Shown piece after piece: positions 10,796 to 22,753 of a stretch of 64,000 nt of DNA. The notes under the pieces are model-generated. The model saw only the letters and a list, made by a program, of their open reading frames with translations, was not told the DNA's origin and did no database searches. The position numbers were made by a program, and so were the translations under genes. Location of the stretch: contig CM059559.1 in assembly GCA_030386875.1 (NCBI GenBank), forward strand, positions 61,642,392-61,706,391, read 5' to 3'. How positions within the stretch are numbered: position 1 is the stretch's first letter; every line of letters begins with the position of its first letter. The DNA comes from Morinoia aosen (lineage: Eukaryota > Arthropoda > Malacostraca > Amphipoda > Talitridae).

Positions 10796-12934
10796 GTGTC
10801 CGGATTAAAGATTAAGGGAGTTTCCGAAAGCAAAGTCTTCGAGCTCCCACCAATGTACGAGTGCGACCTCATTCCCGACACCACGAGGGAAGTGGCGACT
10901 AAGGAACGTGTGAAAAGGACCCCGGAAATAGCCCACTTCGCCCCCCACTTCCTCACCCTCGACGACAGAGCAGAAGTTGCGGTGCTTCTCGGGACGGACA
11001 GCGGGGACATACTGTACAGCCAAGCTGACCAACGTCGTCAAAGTGCTCCATTTGTTCACCACACAGCCTTGGGCTGGGCCGTGGTCGGCAAAGTGAACGA
11101 CAGCGCCGGGCCCTCACTCGGACGAAGATGTACAATCCTAAAGATAGCAGCTGAAACTGTTCATGAACACCTCAGCGCCAGGATGTGTTTCGGGCCGTCC
11201 CCCGAAAAGAACATGTTCGTCCAACAACCCGACGACGAGATGCCTGGTCTGTCTCACGACGACCGCAAGTTCTTGAAAGCGATGGAGGAAATAAAGGTAA
11301 ATGACGAAGGCCACCTTGAAGCGCCACTGCCGGTAAGATCGCTCGACGCGGCGCTGCCCGACAACAGAGTGGCGGTGTTTCGTCGTCAAGAGAACACGCT
11401 GAAGAGGCTAACGAGGGAGCCGGCGAAGTTACAGCAGTGTCTGGATGCCATGAAGAAAAATCTTGACATGCGACACGTCGAGCAGATACCTGCGGGCGAG
11501 AAGAACCGACAGTGCGGTCTCACCTGGTACATCTCCATCTTCCAGGTAGTTCAAGAAAAGAAGTCCAAGGTGAGGCTCGTCTTCGACAGCGCCACCAAGT
11601 ACCAAGGGACTAGCCTCAACACGTGCCTGCTGTCAGGACCGGACTACAACAACCGTCTGCGAGACGTGCTAACAAGATTTCGGGAGCACAAAATCGCCTT
11701 CGTAGCCGACGTCGAGAGCATGTTCCACGCCTTCCACGTACCGCCGGATCACAAGAACCTAATGAGATTCTACTGGTGGGCCGACAACGACCCCCAGAAG
11801 CCCCTCGTGCCGCATCGAGCGCGCGTACACGTATTTGGTAACACCAGCAGTCCCGCCGTAGCCACGATGTGCCTTCACCGCGCTGCCCAGGGAACCGCCA
11901 GCGAATTGCAGCTCGAAGATATAGAACACCTCGAAGCGGCGCAAGATTATGTAACGTCGCAGTTCTACTGCGACGACGGACTTGGAACTGCACCAGACCC
12001 CACCAAAGCTATCGGAATCTTGCGAACGGCCAAATATCTCCTGTCGCGGTACCACTTCAGACTGCACAAGATAATGTCTAACTCCATGGAGGTCCTCAAG
12101 GCCTTCCTCGCGGGCGAGAGAGCGACCGAAGACAACAGCGACCTGATCACAGCCCCCAACCATAGCACGCTCGGCGTGTCGTGGAACATTGCCAGCGACT
12201 GTTTTGTGCTGAAAGTGAACATACAGGACCGCCCTCACACGAAGCGAGGACTGCTATCCGCAATCAATTCGATCTACGATCCCATCGGCTTCGACAGCCC
12301 AGTCACACTCGGCGGGCGACTCATCCTACGAAACCTGCTCTCCGAAACCGACCGAGCACCCGGTGGCAAGACCTTGGACTGGGACGAGCCCATTCCGAGC
12401 TGCACAGTTCAGTCGTGGCTGCGCTGGCTCCAGAGCCTTCGATGTCTGCACGAGCTCTCGATTCCAAGATGCTTCCTTCCACCAGAATCGAATGGAAACG
12501 ACACCCAAACCTTGCACGTTTTCTCGGACGTTTCGCAGGAGGCAATCGGAAACGAGACGTACCTGCGTACGACCACCAACAGCGGCCAAGGCCACGTCGC
12601 GTTCGTACACGGAGAAAGCCGTGTGGCTCCAAGGGCTGCCACCTCTATTCCTAGACTAGAACTGTGTGCAGCAGTGGGAGCAGTTTTGTCAAGCCTGCAG
12701 ACGATACAGGAACTGAAAAGGAAACCCGCTCGAGTATACTTCTGTTCGGACAGCAAGGTTGTGCTGGGCTACATCAGAAACAACTTTGCAAGGTTCAGTC
12801 GGTATGTTCAGAGAAGGGTGGACATCATCCGTCAGAGCAGCGACCCGTCCCAATGGAGCTACGTCGACACCACATCGAATCCCGCCGACCTAGCCTCGAG
12901 GCCGACAGACCCGTCGAGACTAATGCAGACGTAA
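10796..12934 (+). pseudogene. BEL/Pao protease end, reverse transcriptase and RNase H
   Basis: This continues the same phase after the TAA at 10742. Residues 1-110 finish the protease region (LGWAVVGKVND is a typical BEL block). RT follows: KVRLVFDSATKYQG, the VADVESMFHAFHV block, and catalytic FYCDDGLG with the Asp pair at residues 393-394 (bases 11972-11977). RNase H-like blocks (HVFSDVSQEAIG, RLELCAAVGAV, YFCSDSKVVLGYI) and the conserved NPADLASRP close the segment, matching the BEL/Pao A17-type pol. The TAA at 12932-12934 sits directly before the conserved WLKGPAFL, in phase with what follows, so it is another nonsense lesion rather than a true end. Confidence 0.92.
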
Positions 12935-13864
12935 TGGCTCAAGGGTCCGGCATTTCTAATCAGCGATGTCGTCTCCCCTTCCTCCACCTCGGCTTACCCG
13001 ACAGATCCCGAGGAACTCCCCGAGGTCGAAAAAAGGGCCGACGTTCAAGCTCTTCGATCGAAGGGCAATATCGCTGAACTTCTGTTCTCCAAGCTCTTCT
13101 CAAAATTCAGTTCATGGTCGGCCATCCTGAGGATTGCCGCCAGGGTAGTAGCTCTGTCGCAAAAGCTACTCAACAGAGTCCTCCTTCGAAGAGCCGACCA
13201 GAACAGCCACATCGCTGTTGCCGACCCTCAGGCCCTGGCTCACAACGTCCTGGTCCTGGAAGCCCAGAAGTCCGCCTTCTCAGATCTTTTTGACCGGATG
13301 CGCCGAAAGGGAAGTGTAGCCCCTCGACACAAACTTTCCAGCCTCGCACCCTTCGTCGATCAAAGCGGGCTGATCAGAGTGGGAGGTAGACTTGCCATCT
13401 CAGACTTCCCAGAAGATATCAAGCACCCATTGCTGCTCCCCTTTAACCACCCCATCAGCACTGCTGTCATGATGCACTACCATCAGAAAACGAAGCATCA
13501 AGGCCGGCACGTGACGCACGCTTCTATCCGAGAAACCGGGTATCATATCGAGAGCGGCCGAAGAGCGATACAGAAGTTACTGCGGAACTGCGTCATCTGT
13601 CAGCGACTAAGGGCCTCTTTCTTGACCCCGCAAATGGCAGAATTGCCGAAGGAACGCTCCGAGGCCGCACCGCCCTTCACCTTCGTGGGCTTCGACGTCT
13701 TTGGTCACTGGATGATAAACAACGGGCCAACCACAAGACGAAACGCCCCCTCAGAAAGTGCTGGGCTCTACTCCTCACTTGTCTCGCCTCCCGCGCAGTT
13801 CATATCGAGATGCTGCCATCCCTCGATACTCCTACTTTCATCAACGGCTTCAGGAGGTTCATAG
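12935..13864 (+). pseudogene. BEL/Pao integrase, N-terminal half
   Basis: In phase with the RT segment, this begins with WLKGPAFL and runs through a helical linker into integrase. The zinc-binding His/Cys domain is visible (HYHQKTKHQGRHVTH, then CVICQRLRA) and the first core Asp lies in FVGFDVFGHW (base 13694). At about 13737 the correct phase is lost; residues after this in the same frame are not integrase, and the core resumes in the next frame at 13741. The loss is one indel next to ACAAGACG. Confidence 0.88.
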
Positions 13865-14622
13865 CGGTGCGAGGTCCCTGCTCAGTCCTGCGATCCGACA
13901 GAGGCACCAACTTCATCGGAGCCAAGAACCTAGCCGAAGAAGTCAACGTTCAGCAGGCCAGTCGGGCCCTAACGGACCTGGGAGTGCGTTGGGAGATGAA
14001 CCCACCGCATGCCTCTCACTTCGGCGGAGTGTGGGAGCGCAAGATAGGTCAGATCCGAAGGTGTTTAGAAGCAGCCCTCCTGCACGCTGGTCAACACTCT
14101 CTGTCCTTCGACGAATTACACACCCTACTGCAGGAAGCGGCAGCCATCGTGAACTCCACTCCCATGTGGGAGACGCCCTTTGATCCCAATGAACCGCTGT
14201 CAGTGACCCCAAACATGCTACTGACGCAGAAGACCAGCACGCCACAACACGACAGGCCCGCGCTCACTCGACACGAACCCGCTTACGGGAAGTTGCGATG
14301 GAAAAAGGTGCAGTACCTGGCAGATCAGTTTTGGCTGAGGTGGAGGAGAGGCTACATCTACGAACTGCAATAACGCAGCAAATGGAGAGCCGTCAACCCA
14401 CCGCTAAAGAAAGGAGACATAGTCCTAGTGAGGGAGAAGATGGCTAAGAGAATCACCTGGCCGACAGGCATCATCGAAGAGACCCTCCCCAGTCACGATG
14501 GATCGTTGAGGACAGCCACCGTGCGGCTCGCGCGACGAAACGACAACGACGGGATCCAACGGGTGGTGCGTCCCGCCACTGAATTGGTCCTCATCCACCG
14601 CGCCACCGGCGGCAGCATCTAG
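13741..14622 (+). pseudogene. BEL/Pao integrase, core and C-terminus
   Basis: Integrase core resumes here with CLASRAVHIEML. The second Asp is in LRSDRGTNF (base 13897) and the Glu in FGGVWERKIG (base 14035), giving the long Asp-Glu spacing of BEL/Pao integrases. A TAA at 14371-14373 interrupts just after ELQ; the same phase continues to the end at TAG 14620-14622 with a DNA-binding C-terminal segment (KKGDIVLVREK, then TATVRLARR). The same C-terminal block can be recognised in the deleted minus-strand relative. Together with the upstream stops this makes three nonsense codons in pol. Confidence 0.9.
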
Positions 14623-14635
14623 TGGAGATAATCCA

Positions 14636-14649
14636 CAAAGAGGGGGGGG
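14636..14649 (+). promoter_or_regulatory. Polypurine tract of plus-strand BEL/Pao element
   Basis: AAAGAGGGGGGGG lies immediately against the TG of the 3' LTR. It would prime plus-strand DNA synthesis. The minus-strand relative has the equivalent tract in the same place. Confidence 0.8.
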
Positions 14650-16718
14650 TGTCGCGTCTTACCAGACGCGAAATTTGGGAAGTCCTTTTCGGCAACATTC
14701 TGTGGATCCGCGCTGGTCCGCACGACTGACGCCAGCGTTCTATTTGGTTGAAGTGCGTGGGAGGAACAGGTTCCCGGATAATCTTAAGTTTCTGTGTCTT
14801 TTTAGTGTGATATGTCAGAAAATTATTAATCCAAAAGTGTCCTCGAACTAGCTATATCGTCGATCGCCATCAAGTATCTTTGTGTTTGACAGCAGTGAAT
14901 AGCCGGTTCCAAGAGCATTCAAGGGTGTTTCTGGCAGCCGGCAAACCACCCACATTGAGCCAGACTAGCCGTTGTGATGTTGTGAATCTAGTGCGTTCTA
15001 TAGCCAGTGCGCTGCAGTGTAATGTTAGAAATGTCAGATTCTAGATTAACAGTATTTTAGCAGAACACTGAATGTGTGGTTTTCACAGGTTTGCCTGTTA
15101 AATAATTTTGACTCTAAAGTTGAGCTGAATATTGAACTTCAGTTTAACCCATGACAACTCGAACATGCATAACTCAAAATTTCATTTAGAAAAAGATATA
15201 AAATAAAGTAAAATATTTTGTCAATCTGTTGGCTCCTCACCTATGAGCTGTGCTGGGCAAGTTGCGCCAGTCAGTAAGGTGGAGGCCTAAAGTTAAAGCA
15301 TTCTCAAAGGTAGACTGAGAATAGGCACAGAAATTTATGAGACCACTAGCCCATGTGATTTGTGTTTTCAAGGCGACGTTGGTCAATGTGTACTTGTTGC
15401 CCTGTATTTAAATTAAGCCATTTAAAAATTGGCGAGCCGTGTCAAACCTTTTCAGTATTAGGCTGGTCAATGAGATAGCCGTTTTTATTTTTAATGATAG
15501 GATTTCTTGACAATGACTGATCTGCTGTAACCTAAGTAGCTTGTCCCTGCATCAGAGACCTAATCTTTAATCATATCCCTTTCCACAGGTAGAGCAAAGA
15601 AAAATAAGTAGTCATTCCTCTTGTAGGTGGAAATAGGCCATTCCGAGTTTTTCAAGCGTGAGGGACCTTCCCCCACCTTCTGTAAGTATTCTAAAGCGTT
15701 GTCAGATTGTTCTATCGAGGATGCAACCGTTGCCTTTGTAGCACTTGATGGTGCAAACAGTCGGAGGAAGCCGGTACCTAAATTTAAATATAGTGTAACG
15801 TGCTGTCTTCCTCTGAACACAGTGCACATATCTGATAGCCCAAAGATTATTACAAGTTTACAAGTCTCCATGTAGAGAATGAAATGTGCTTCTTATCTTG
15901 AAAGTCTGGGATGTTAAAGTGCTGACTCAGACGCTAAAAACGTTGTAATCAATGTGTGTGTGAGTAGGCTGTTCTCCTTTGGTCCTGTGCGTGTATTACA
16001 AATGTGTTTTTTTAATGTGTTTTCCAGCAATGTGTTCTTTGGCAGGGTGTTCTTGGCAATGTGTTCCTCGACTAGAGAGACTTATTTTCTTCCCTGTCAA
16101 TGCAACAGAAACCTTTTCTTGTTTCATGAACTTCTTTCCTAGCTTACTGCTCCTGTGCACCTTGTGCATGGATTCCGCGTTCCCTCAACCCCATACTAAA
16201 TGGTGCCTTCCTCTTTCCTCTCTTGGAACATTTTTGTCGTGGTTAAGGGAGGCTAAAACTTTCTTATATAATAATAATAATTGTGTTATGAATTATCATT
16301 GTGCTATGTTGTTAGCAGGGCAGCGAATCCCCTCTTTATGTGCTGCTATTCTCCCATGACAATGTCTCATGGCCACTCTCTTATCGCTCTTCTGTCATTA
16401 GAATCTCATACCTAGTTCTAGCATTATTTAGTCTCTCTTCGTGTCTTACTCAGCTACCTCTCATATACCTTCGAGGTATGAAATTCCTTTCTTGTTATGC
16501 GGTACCATATACATTAATTGGTCAGTCGACTATGATCTTAAATTAGGAGTCTTCTTGTCATGCAATTGCTGGCCCGAGTCTGAACTATACCTGTTTGTGC
16601 AGTTTACGGCGTCACGGATACCGAAATAAAGAAAGAGTCACAAGCTTCTTTTTGTCCGTCCTCGCCCGTTAACCCGCGTTGCTGTAGCGAAGATCATAAT
16701 CCGCAAAGAAACGCGATA
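14650..16718 (+). repeat. 3' LTR of plus-strand BEL/Pao element
   Basis: A 2,069-bp LTR starting TGTCGCG and ending CGCGATA, followed by the GCTCA duplication. TATATAA at 16265-16271 and AATAAA at 16625-16630 mirror the 5' LTR. Confidence 0.93.
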
Positions 16719-16723
16719 GCTCA
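16719..16723. repeat. Target-site duplication GCTCA, right copy
   Basis: This matches 6362-6366 and marks the right boundary of the plus-strand BEL/Pao element. Confidence 0.85.
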
Positions 16724-17222
16724 ACTCTTCCTCCCAAAATCCGCATTAGGTATGTCTACTACAACATACAGTAGACACATACTATCCAAGTCCTCTCGGA
16801 TGTGCGCTTTGCTGTCGTTACTGCCATTCCCGAGGTCGCTGTACCCGTCTATCTCCAATCTGCAGTCACTGTGCCCAAAGTGGATACCTGCAGGTGGACT
16901 GTACCACCCCCAACTCTCCCCCTGTTTGTGTCAACTGCAAGGGAGCTCATGGAGCTGCTTCTCATGAATGTCCCGCCTACAAAGTGGAAAAGCATGCCTG
17001 TCATCTTACTGTTGACAATAGAATGACCTTTGCTGCAGCTAGAGAGAGAGAACAAGAGCAGAATCCAGAGAAGACGGGACAGAAACAACAATCTACCAAA
17101 AGCAAAGACCCTGCCAAGCAGCTGTTCCATCAAGGAATAAATTTGACAAACCCTGTAATGGATATCAAGCTTCCTCTCATGCCTTCCCCTCACTGATTCA
17201 ACTTATGAATGAAGAAATAGTC

Positions 17223-17227
17223 CCTAC
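17223..17227. repeat. Target-site duplication CCTAC, left copy
   Basis: CCTAC occurs directly before the minus-strand BEL element here and directly after it at 27910-27914. Confidence 0.85.
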
Positions 17228-19312
17228 TGTCTCGCGGAGATTTGCGGATTTTGATCTTCACTACGTCAACGCGAGTGAACGGACATCAAGGGACGCTAAA
17301 GACACGAGGTTTCTTCAGTTTTATTTCAAGCCCCGTTGACTCCGTGAACTGCACAAACAAGTATATTTCAGGTTCAGCACAATACGAGGAATAATCGCAT
17401 AATAAGAAAACTCCTAGTTCAAAAATACAGAGGCCTGACTGATAAAGGTTTACAATACCGCATAATAAGAAAACTCCTAGTTCGAAAATATAGATGAGAA
17501 GTAGCTGACTAAGGTACGAAGAGCAACTAAATCAATACAGGGAAAGGGATGCAACTAAATCAATGCATGGAAAGGGATGCAACTAAATCAATACATGGAA
17601 AGGGGTCAATAATTGTCGGGCCAAACGCATAACACAATGAGACAACTATTGGAACATCTGAGGCAGAATATAAAGGAAGGTTTTATTTTCTAAATAGGAA
17701 ATACATTTTTATGCTTTGTTTTGAGCACACAGTAATGCAAAAATCCAATTTTACAAAACATACACATGGAAGATTTTTCTTTAGCTTCCCATTATAGTTT
17801 CTAAACTATTAAATATATGCACTGTGGTCAAAGGAGGACAGTACACTCGCACACACTAATTTTAGTTGCCGGGACTCGGCTTTAAAATTAGTTCTAACGG
17901 CTTACACAAATAAAATGCTACAGTAGTACTGGTTTACCTCGATGAGACAACCTGACAACACCCCAATATACTCACAAACAATGGGGGAAAGTCCCTCACA
18001 CGTTGGAATAGCTTTTCTATTTCACCCTACAGAGCTGAATGACTATCTTATTTTTTCTTTACTCTACCTGGGGAGGGGGAAAAAGTTTAAAAGGGTTAGG
18101 TCTCTGATGCAGGGGAAACGCTAAAATAGTAACAGCAGACTAGTACTACGGCCTATTCAGCCGCAGAATAATCAGAGCTTAAAGTTAATGTACATGAATA
18201 CAGCAGATCAGCTATTTTCAAAAATCCTATTGTCAAAAAACGGCTATTAAATTGATCAGCCTAATACTGAGAGGGTTGAAATGAGTCAGCAAATTTATAT
18301 TACCTAATTTAAATACATGTGAACTGTCCCTAGGGCAGCAAGTACACGTTCGCCAACGTCACCCCGAGAACACAAAATCACATGGGCGAGTGGTCGCATA
18401 AATTTCTGGGTATATTCCCAGTCTACTTTTGAAAGTGCTTTAACTCTTGGCTTCTACCTTACTGACCGGCGCAACTTGCCCAGCATAGCTCATGGGTGAG
18501 GAGCCAACAAGATATTGACAAAAAAATGTATTTTGTTTCTTAGTAAAAATTTAAGCTATGCACGGTCAAGTTGAGAAGTTGCTAGTACCGACCAGTTGTT
18601 CACCTCCTACGTTTTTATACTTAAACACGTCAGTTGTGATAGGTTAAACTGAAGTTCAGTATTCAACTCAAAATTCAGAGTCAAAATCAATGAGCAAATT
18701 TGTAAAAATCACACATTCACTGGGCCTGCTAAATACCGTTATTTTAGAAAGGTTGTTAGAGTTTGTAAAACGACCCATCGATTGGTCGCTTCGCAGCAGG
18801 AAAAAACCTAACTACGACTCACTGGTGGGTCACACCGCAATGAACGTGTTAAAAGCTATAACCTCTCACAGGCACTTTTGTCTTAGTGCTGACTGCCTTA
18901 GTTTACACAATCTGAATTGTAAAATTCCTAGCATCACAATACAGCATCCTGGCTGGAGAGAACATCAGAAATTAAAGGAAAAGGCTAGTCTAACTCGATA
19001 TAGGTATTTCGCCAGTTGCCAGCAGCATCATTGAATGCTCTAGGAACCGGCTGTTCACCACTATCAAACACACAATACATGGTGGCGGAGCAACAAGCAT
19101 AGCTAGTTCGAGAACGCAAGGATTAAAATTAGTAGTTTTCTGACACATAATCACACTGCTAAGCACACAGAAACTTAAGATTATCCGGGGAGAAACTCTT
19201 TCCACGAGCAATTTTGTTAAATAGAACGCTGCGTCAGTCTTGCGGACCAGTACGGATCCGCAGAATGTTGCCGTAAATTTTTTTCAAAATTAGCGTCTTG
19301 TAAGACGCGGCA
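17228..19312 (-). repeat. 3' LTR of minus-strand BEL/Pao element
   Basis: A 2,085-bp LTR read on the minus strand, beginning near TGCCGCGTCTTAC (19312) and ending CCGCGAGACA (17228). It aligns over its length with 22859-27909 once the hAT insert is removed. An AATAAA on the minus strand lies near 17318-17323. The adjacent purine tract (AGAGGGGGAG on the minus strand, about 19313-19322) is the polypurine tract. Confidence 0.9.
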
Positions 19313-19408
19313 CTCCCCCTCTGGTGGAGGGATCCACTAATTACTGCCTGCGGGGGGCGCTGGGTAAGTGCTAGTTCAGTGACGGGGCACCCCGCTCGAC
19401 GGGGCTCA

Positions 19409-20893
19409 TCACAGTCGTCTCGCGGGGCGAGACGCGTCGGTGTTGTCTCCAGCGACGGGTGGGTTGCCTTCCACCTGGTCGTGGCTCGTAGAGGGGCCCC
19501 CCTGCCGCCCCAACCAACGTCGCGCTCTCCGTCGCTGGCGGGTGGTGGACCTCTGGAGGGGTCCTGGCGTTGTCCCCTGGTCATTTTTGACGCTGCTCCG
19601 CATTCCTCGAGCGTCGGCAAGTGCGTCGTGCTCGTCTCGATGCTTCAGGTTCCGACGGCAGCGTGTCGCGTAGATGGTACTGAAAGGTTGGCTAAGGGAG
19701 GATGGAGGTGGGTGCCTGTCGTTTCCTGGAGGGTCGGGAGCCGCGGGGTGGCCTCCCCCTTTGCTTGGCCCGTTCTGTCGAGCTTTCTCATCAACAGATG
19801 TGCTCTCAGCATAGTGCACGTTGTACTTTCTCTTCAGATCACCGGGGTACGGCAGCGCCCGTTTCTGTCTCTTCTTGGACTTCGGTGATGTGCTGTCTCG
19901 ATCACACAGAGCGGCCATTCCGTCGTCGGTTGCCGACTTGTTGATGAATCTCGTCGTCGGCGGGACTTCAGCTTGATTCTCGTCCTCCACCCTTATGTTT
20001 TTCATCTTTTCGGAGTCTCTGCGGTCGTCGTGGAGCCACGGCTTAGATGTTTCATCGCCGGAGTGCTGGGTTGTAGCGCCCTTTCCTGAAAACGGTTCAA
20101 GGCACGTCTCCGGGTCACGGGTTTCTAGAGTGGCTTCGGCTGTAATTTTTGCGACTGTGTAGGAGTGCTCTCCTGCAGGACTGACGTCGTCGTTCACCTT
20201 GCCAACCACTGCCCAGCCTAAGGCAGTGAGGTGGACAAACGGAGCCTTATGGCGGTGTTTGTCTGAGTGGCTGTAAAGTAGGTCTCCGCAGTTTGTCCCT
20301 AGAAGCACCGCGACTTCTGCGTGTTTGTCCAAGGGCAAGGAATGATTGGCGAAGTGAGATATCTCCGGGGTTCTTGCGATGCGTTCGTAGGTCGCGACTG
20401 CTTGCTTTCTGTCGGGGATGGAGTTGCATTCTAACATCGGTGGAAGGTCGAATGTTTGGTCTTCAGACACTCCCCTTATTTTCAGCCCTGACACGCGTCT
20501 GCCGTATCGAACGGCGGATTGATCGGCCAGCGTCTCCAGCGCGTAGTGAGACTTAGGGGTTGTCACGCGAAGGGCGTTCACCAACTTGGGAGAGCAGAAG
20601 GAAGTGTTGCTCTGTTCGTCTAGTACGATGTAGGCGCGGCATGACCGACCCGTGTTCTCGTCGATAACGTCTGCCAGAACGACTTTGCTGCATGCACCCT
20701 TCTCGGCTGTGGGCACGCGAGAGGCCAGGGCCACGGCTCTCAAACTCTCCCCGAGTTCACTCTGAGCGCTGTCGTCGCTCGGTTCTCGACTGAGTCTCTC
20801 CTGACGAGTGGTTTCACTCGAATATCCTGCTGCTCGCCTGTTGATGTGAGCAGTTGTGCTGTGATTGTTGGCTCCGCAGTCGTCGCACTTCAC
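19409..20893 (-). pseudogene. BEL protease and truncated pol of minus-strand copy
   Basis: On the minus strand this opens with the second Cys/His cluster (CDDCGANNHSTTAH), then a protease-like block YIVLDEQSNTSF and LGWAVVGKVND, as in the plus-strand copy, where the same region is split by a TAA; here it is open. Homology lasts to about 19780 (VDEKARQNG), just before RT. After that the sequence is unlike RT. A neighbouring frame at about 19500-19345 matches the integrase C-terminal block near the end of pol. A deletion of roughly 2.6 kb therefore removed RT, RNase H and most of integrase. The residues after the junction in this frame are not a real domain. Confidence 0.85.
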
Positions 20894-20914
20894 AACTTCA
20901 TTGCAGTGCTTGGC

Positions 20915-22753
20915 CTAGTGAGTGCCTAGGCAGCGGTAGCACAATTTGTACTCGCGGATGAAATCCTTCTTCTTTCGAGGTTCCATTTTTCTCACCGCTT
21001 GGCACGAGCTTGTCTCGTGCTGTGCGCTCTGGTGGAAAACACAACAGCTGGGTTGATACTCGGAGGACGTGAAGAGGACTCGCGGGGCCCTTGGTTTAAG
21101 GTGGGCTGGGGCTGCGGTGTCGCGTCGAGTGCTCATCCAGTTGAGGTTCGAGGCTCCGAAAGTGTCGCATTGTGTATCCGCGATCGTCTTGATGAACTTG
21201 CAGAACCTAGCGAAATCTGGTAGCGATCCAGATAATCTTCTGTGCTTAGTTCTCTCGCTTCTCCAGGCATCTAGTACAAAGAAGGGCAGTCTCTCCACGA
21301 TGGGGGATAGCCCTACGTCGGTGTTCAGGAAGGATAATCCTGGGTTTTTTTTGCATAGTATGATGAATCGCTAGACAGGCGTCGCTGAACTTCCGCAGCT
21401 TGGGACCGACCGTGCGGTCGCCCTTCGACCCTTTGATGTCCGACGTTTGCGCGAGACGTTCGATCAGGCTGTCAGCTACCCTGTCGCTAGAGCCAAAGCG
21501 AGTCTTCAATTGGTCGACGATGTGGGTGAGCAGGGCCGCTGTGTCCAGGTAGGTAGCAGCCATTATGTCTTCAATCAGGCTCCTCGGTTCTCCACAGGTG
21601 TGACTTGTGAGGATCTCAATGGCGTCGGTGGGCTCCTCGGCGAGCCTTTCCATCCTTCTCTTGAGAGCATCGAACCACCTGTGGAACAGATGAGCCTCTC
21701 CCGCGTAAGGCTGGTTGGCCCCCTTTTTAAGTCTTCGATCATCGAGAGCCTCATAGCTCCGTCGATCACTGGTGACCTTGTTTCAAAAACCACGGCAGGT
21801 GAGCTGGTGGAAGCCTTGGGCTGGAATGATGGTGCGGAGGGGTTCATCGGGGGCACGCGAGTAGCGTCGCTGGGTAGAACGTTTGTAACCGCCGCCGCGC
21901 CCCCTGTGGGCTCCATGACGCGGTGCTGGAACGCCTGGTCGACCCAGGCTCCTGTGCGAGCATCTTTGCACTCGGTGCCCTCCTCGCCATAGGGCTGATC
22001 GTTTTCCGTGCGGTTCCCATTCCTCAATTTTCACCTCTCGATGGTGATTTGTGCCAACAGCACCGATGGATCTTCCGTGAGGTAAATAAACATTTGCTTA
22101 TTGCCTTGGCTAAGGTGCCTGCGGCACTCGGACTCCCCATCCTTATGAGGAGAGCTAGCGCTAGGAAGGCTCTGGCTGTGATCGCTCTCACTGTCTTGGC
22201 TCTGGCTGGGATAGCTCGAGCTCTGGTGACTCTGGCTACGATGGCTGGAGCTGGACTGGTCTTTGCCCTGATGTTTGGAGCCGTGTTTGCTCCGATTCTT
22301 AGCCGAGGGAGGTTTTGAGGACCCACCTCGCTGATATGCAGCGCCTTGCTGCTGGTTTCTGTGCGAGATCTTCTTTGAATTTGAGCTTCTGTGCTCGGAA
22401 GGTTTCTTCGCCACACTCCGTGGCGAACTCCCCAAGAGATCCTCGTTTCTGCGATCCATTGAATTGGCTAACGCTTTTCTGCGAGCTCTAGCGCGTGTAA
22501 ATGAGTCTCGGATGACCGTCGCTTCTGCTGTGGCCCCTGAGTTTTCGAGAGCCGTGACTAACTGATTGCCAAGTTGTTTCACGGCCTTGGCCTTTGTTTG
22601 GATTCTAGCGTACACCTGTTTGACCTCGCCGGAAGTCCTGAGCTCTCGTGGTGCTGCACCATTCAGGAGACTGTTCAGGGCTGCCAACGTAACGTTGAAT
22701 TGGTCTTCCAGCTGGGGAAGTCTGGGCGTGGTCGTCCGCTCGAAAGAGTTCAT
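20915..22753 (-). pseudogene. BEL Gag of minus-strand copy
   Basis: Gag begins on the minus strand at ATG 22753 (MNSFERTT), matching the plus-strand copy. It reads through 22034, meets a stop at 22031-22033, continues in phase to about 21730, shifts frame in a C5T5 homopolymer (about 21718-21727), shifts again in a T8 run (about 21344-21351), and reaches a TAG at 20915-20917 where the plus copy has Trp in the first zinc knuckle (CLGTHWAKHC). Domains are the same: helical N-terminus, Ser/His-rich linker, DUF1759-like core (21650-21250) and CCHC knuckle. Two of the four lesions are homopolymer indels. Confidence 0.87.

Larger units (their letters stand above)
6367..16718 (+). mobile_element. 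Full-length but inactivated BEL/Pao LTR retrotransposon
   Basis: A 10.35-kb element with two ~2.07-kb LTRs, a polypurine tract, and gag, protease, RT, RNase H and integrase in the BEL/Pao order. It is flanked by GCTCA duplications and interrupts ORF1 of the I-like element. Coding capacity is destroyed by three in-frame TAA codons (10742, 12932, 14371) and at least two frameshifts (about 8860 and 13737). The internal region is clearly more GC-rich than the AT-rich flanks, a signature of its own codon use. Confidence 0.95.
16719..17227 (+). pseudogene. ORF1 of the I-like element, zinc-knuckle part
   Basis: Host sequence resumes after the BEL element. About 16791-16960 encodes three Cys/His knuckles: CALCCRYCHSRGRC (CCHC), CSHCAQSGYLQVDC (the His position is Tyr) and CVNCKGAHGAASHEC. 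This is the classical nucleic-acid-binding end of I/jockey-type ORF1. A TAG lies about 45 codons before the knuckles. After the knuckles the protein is Lys/Gln/Glu-rich. The frame used for the knuckles closes at 17194-17196, but a neighbouring frame continues (LIQLMNEEIVPTPPY) straight across the next BEL insertion to 27926, so another small indel is present. Confidence 0.75.

Noticed and set aside
11616-12659. Many antisense and alternative-frame open stretches over BEL RT
   Set aside because: Shadows of the GC-rich pol frame; no recognisable motifs.
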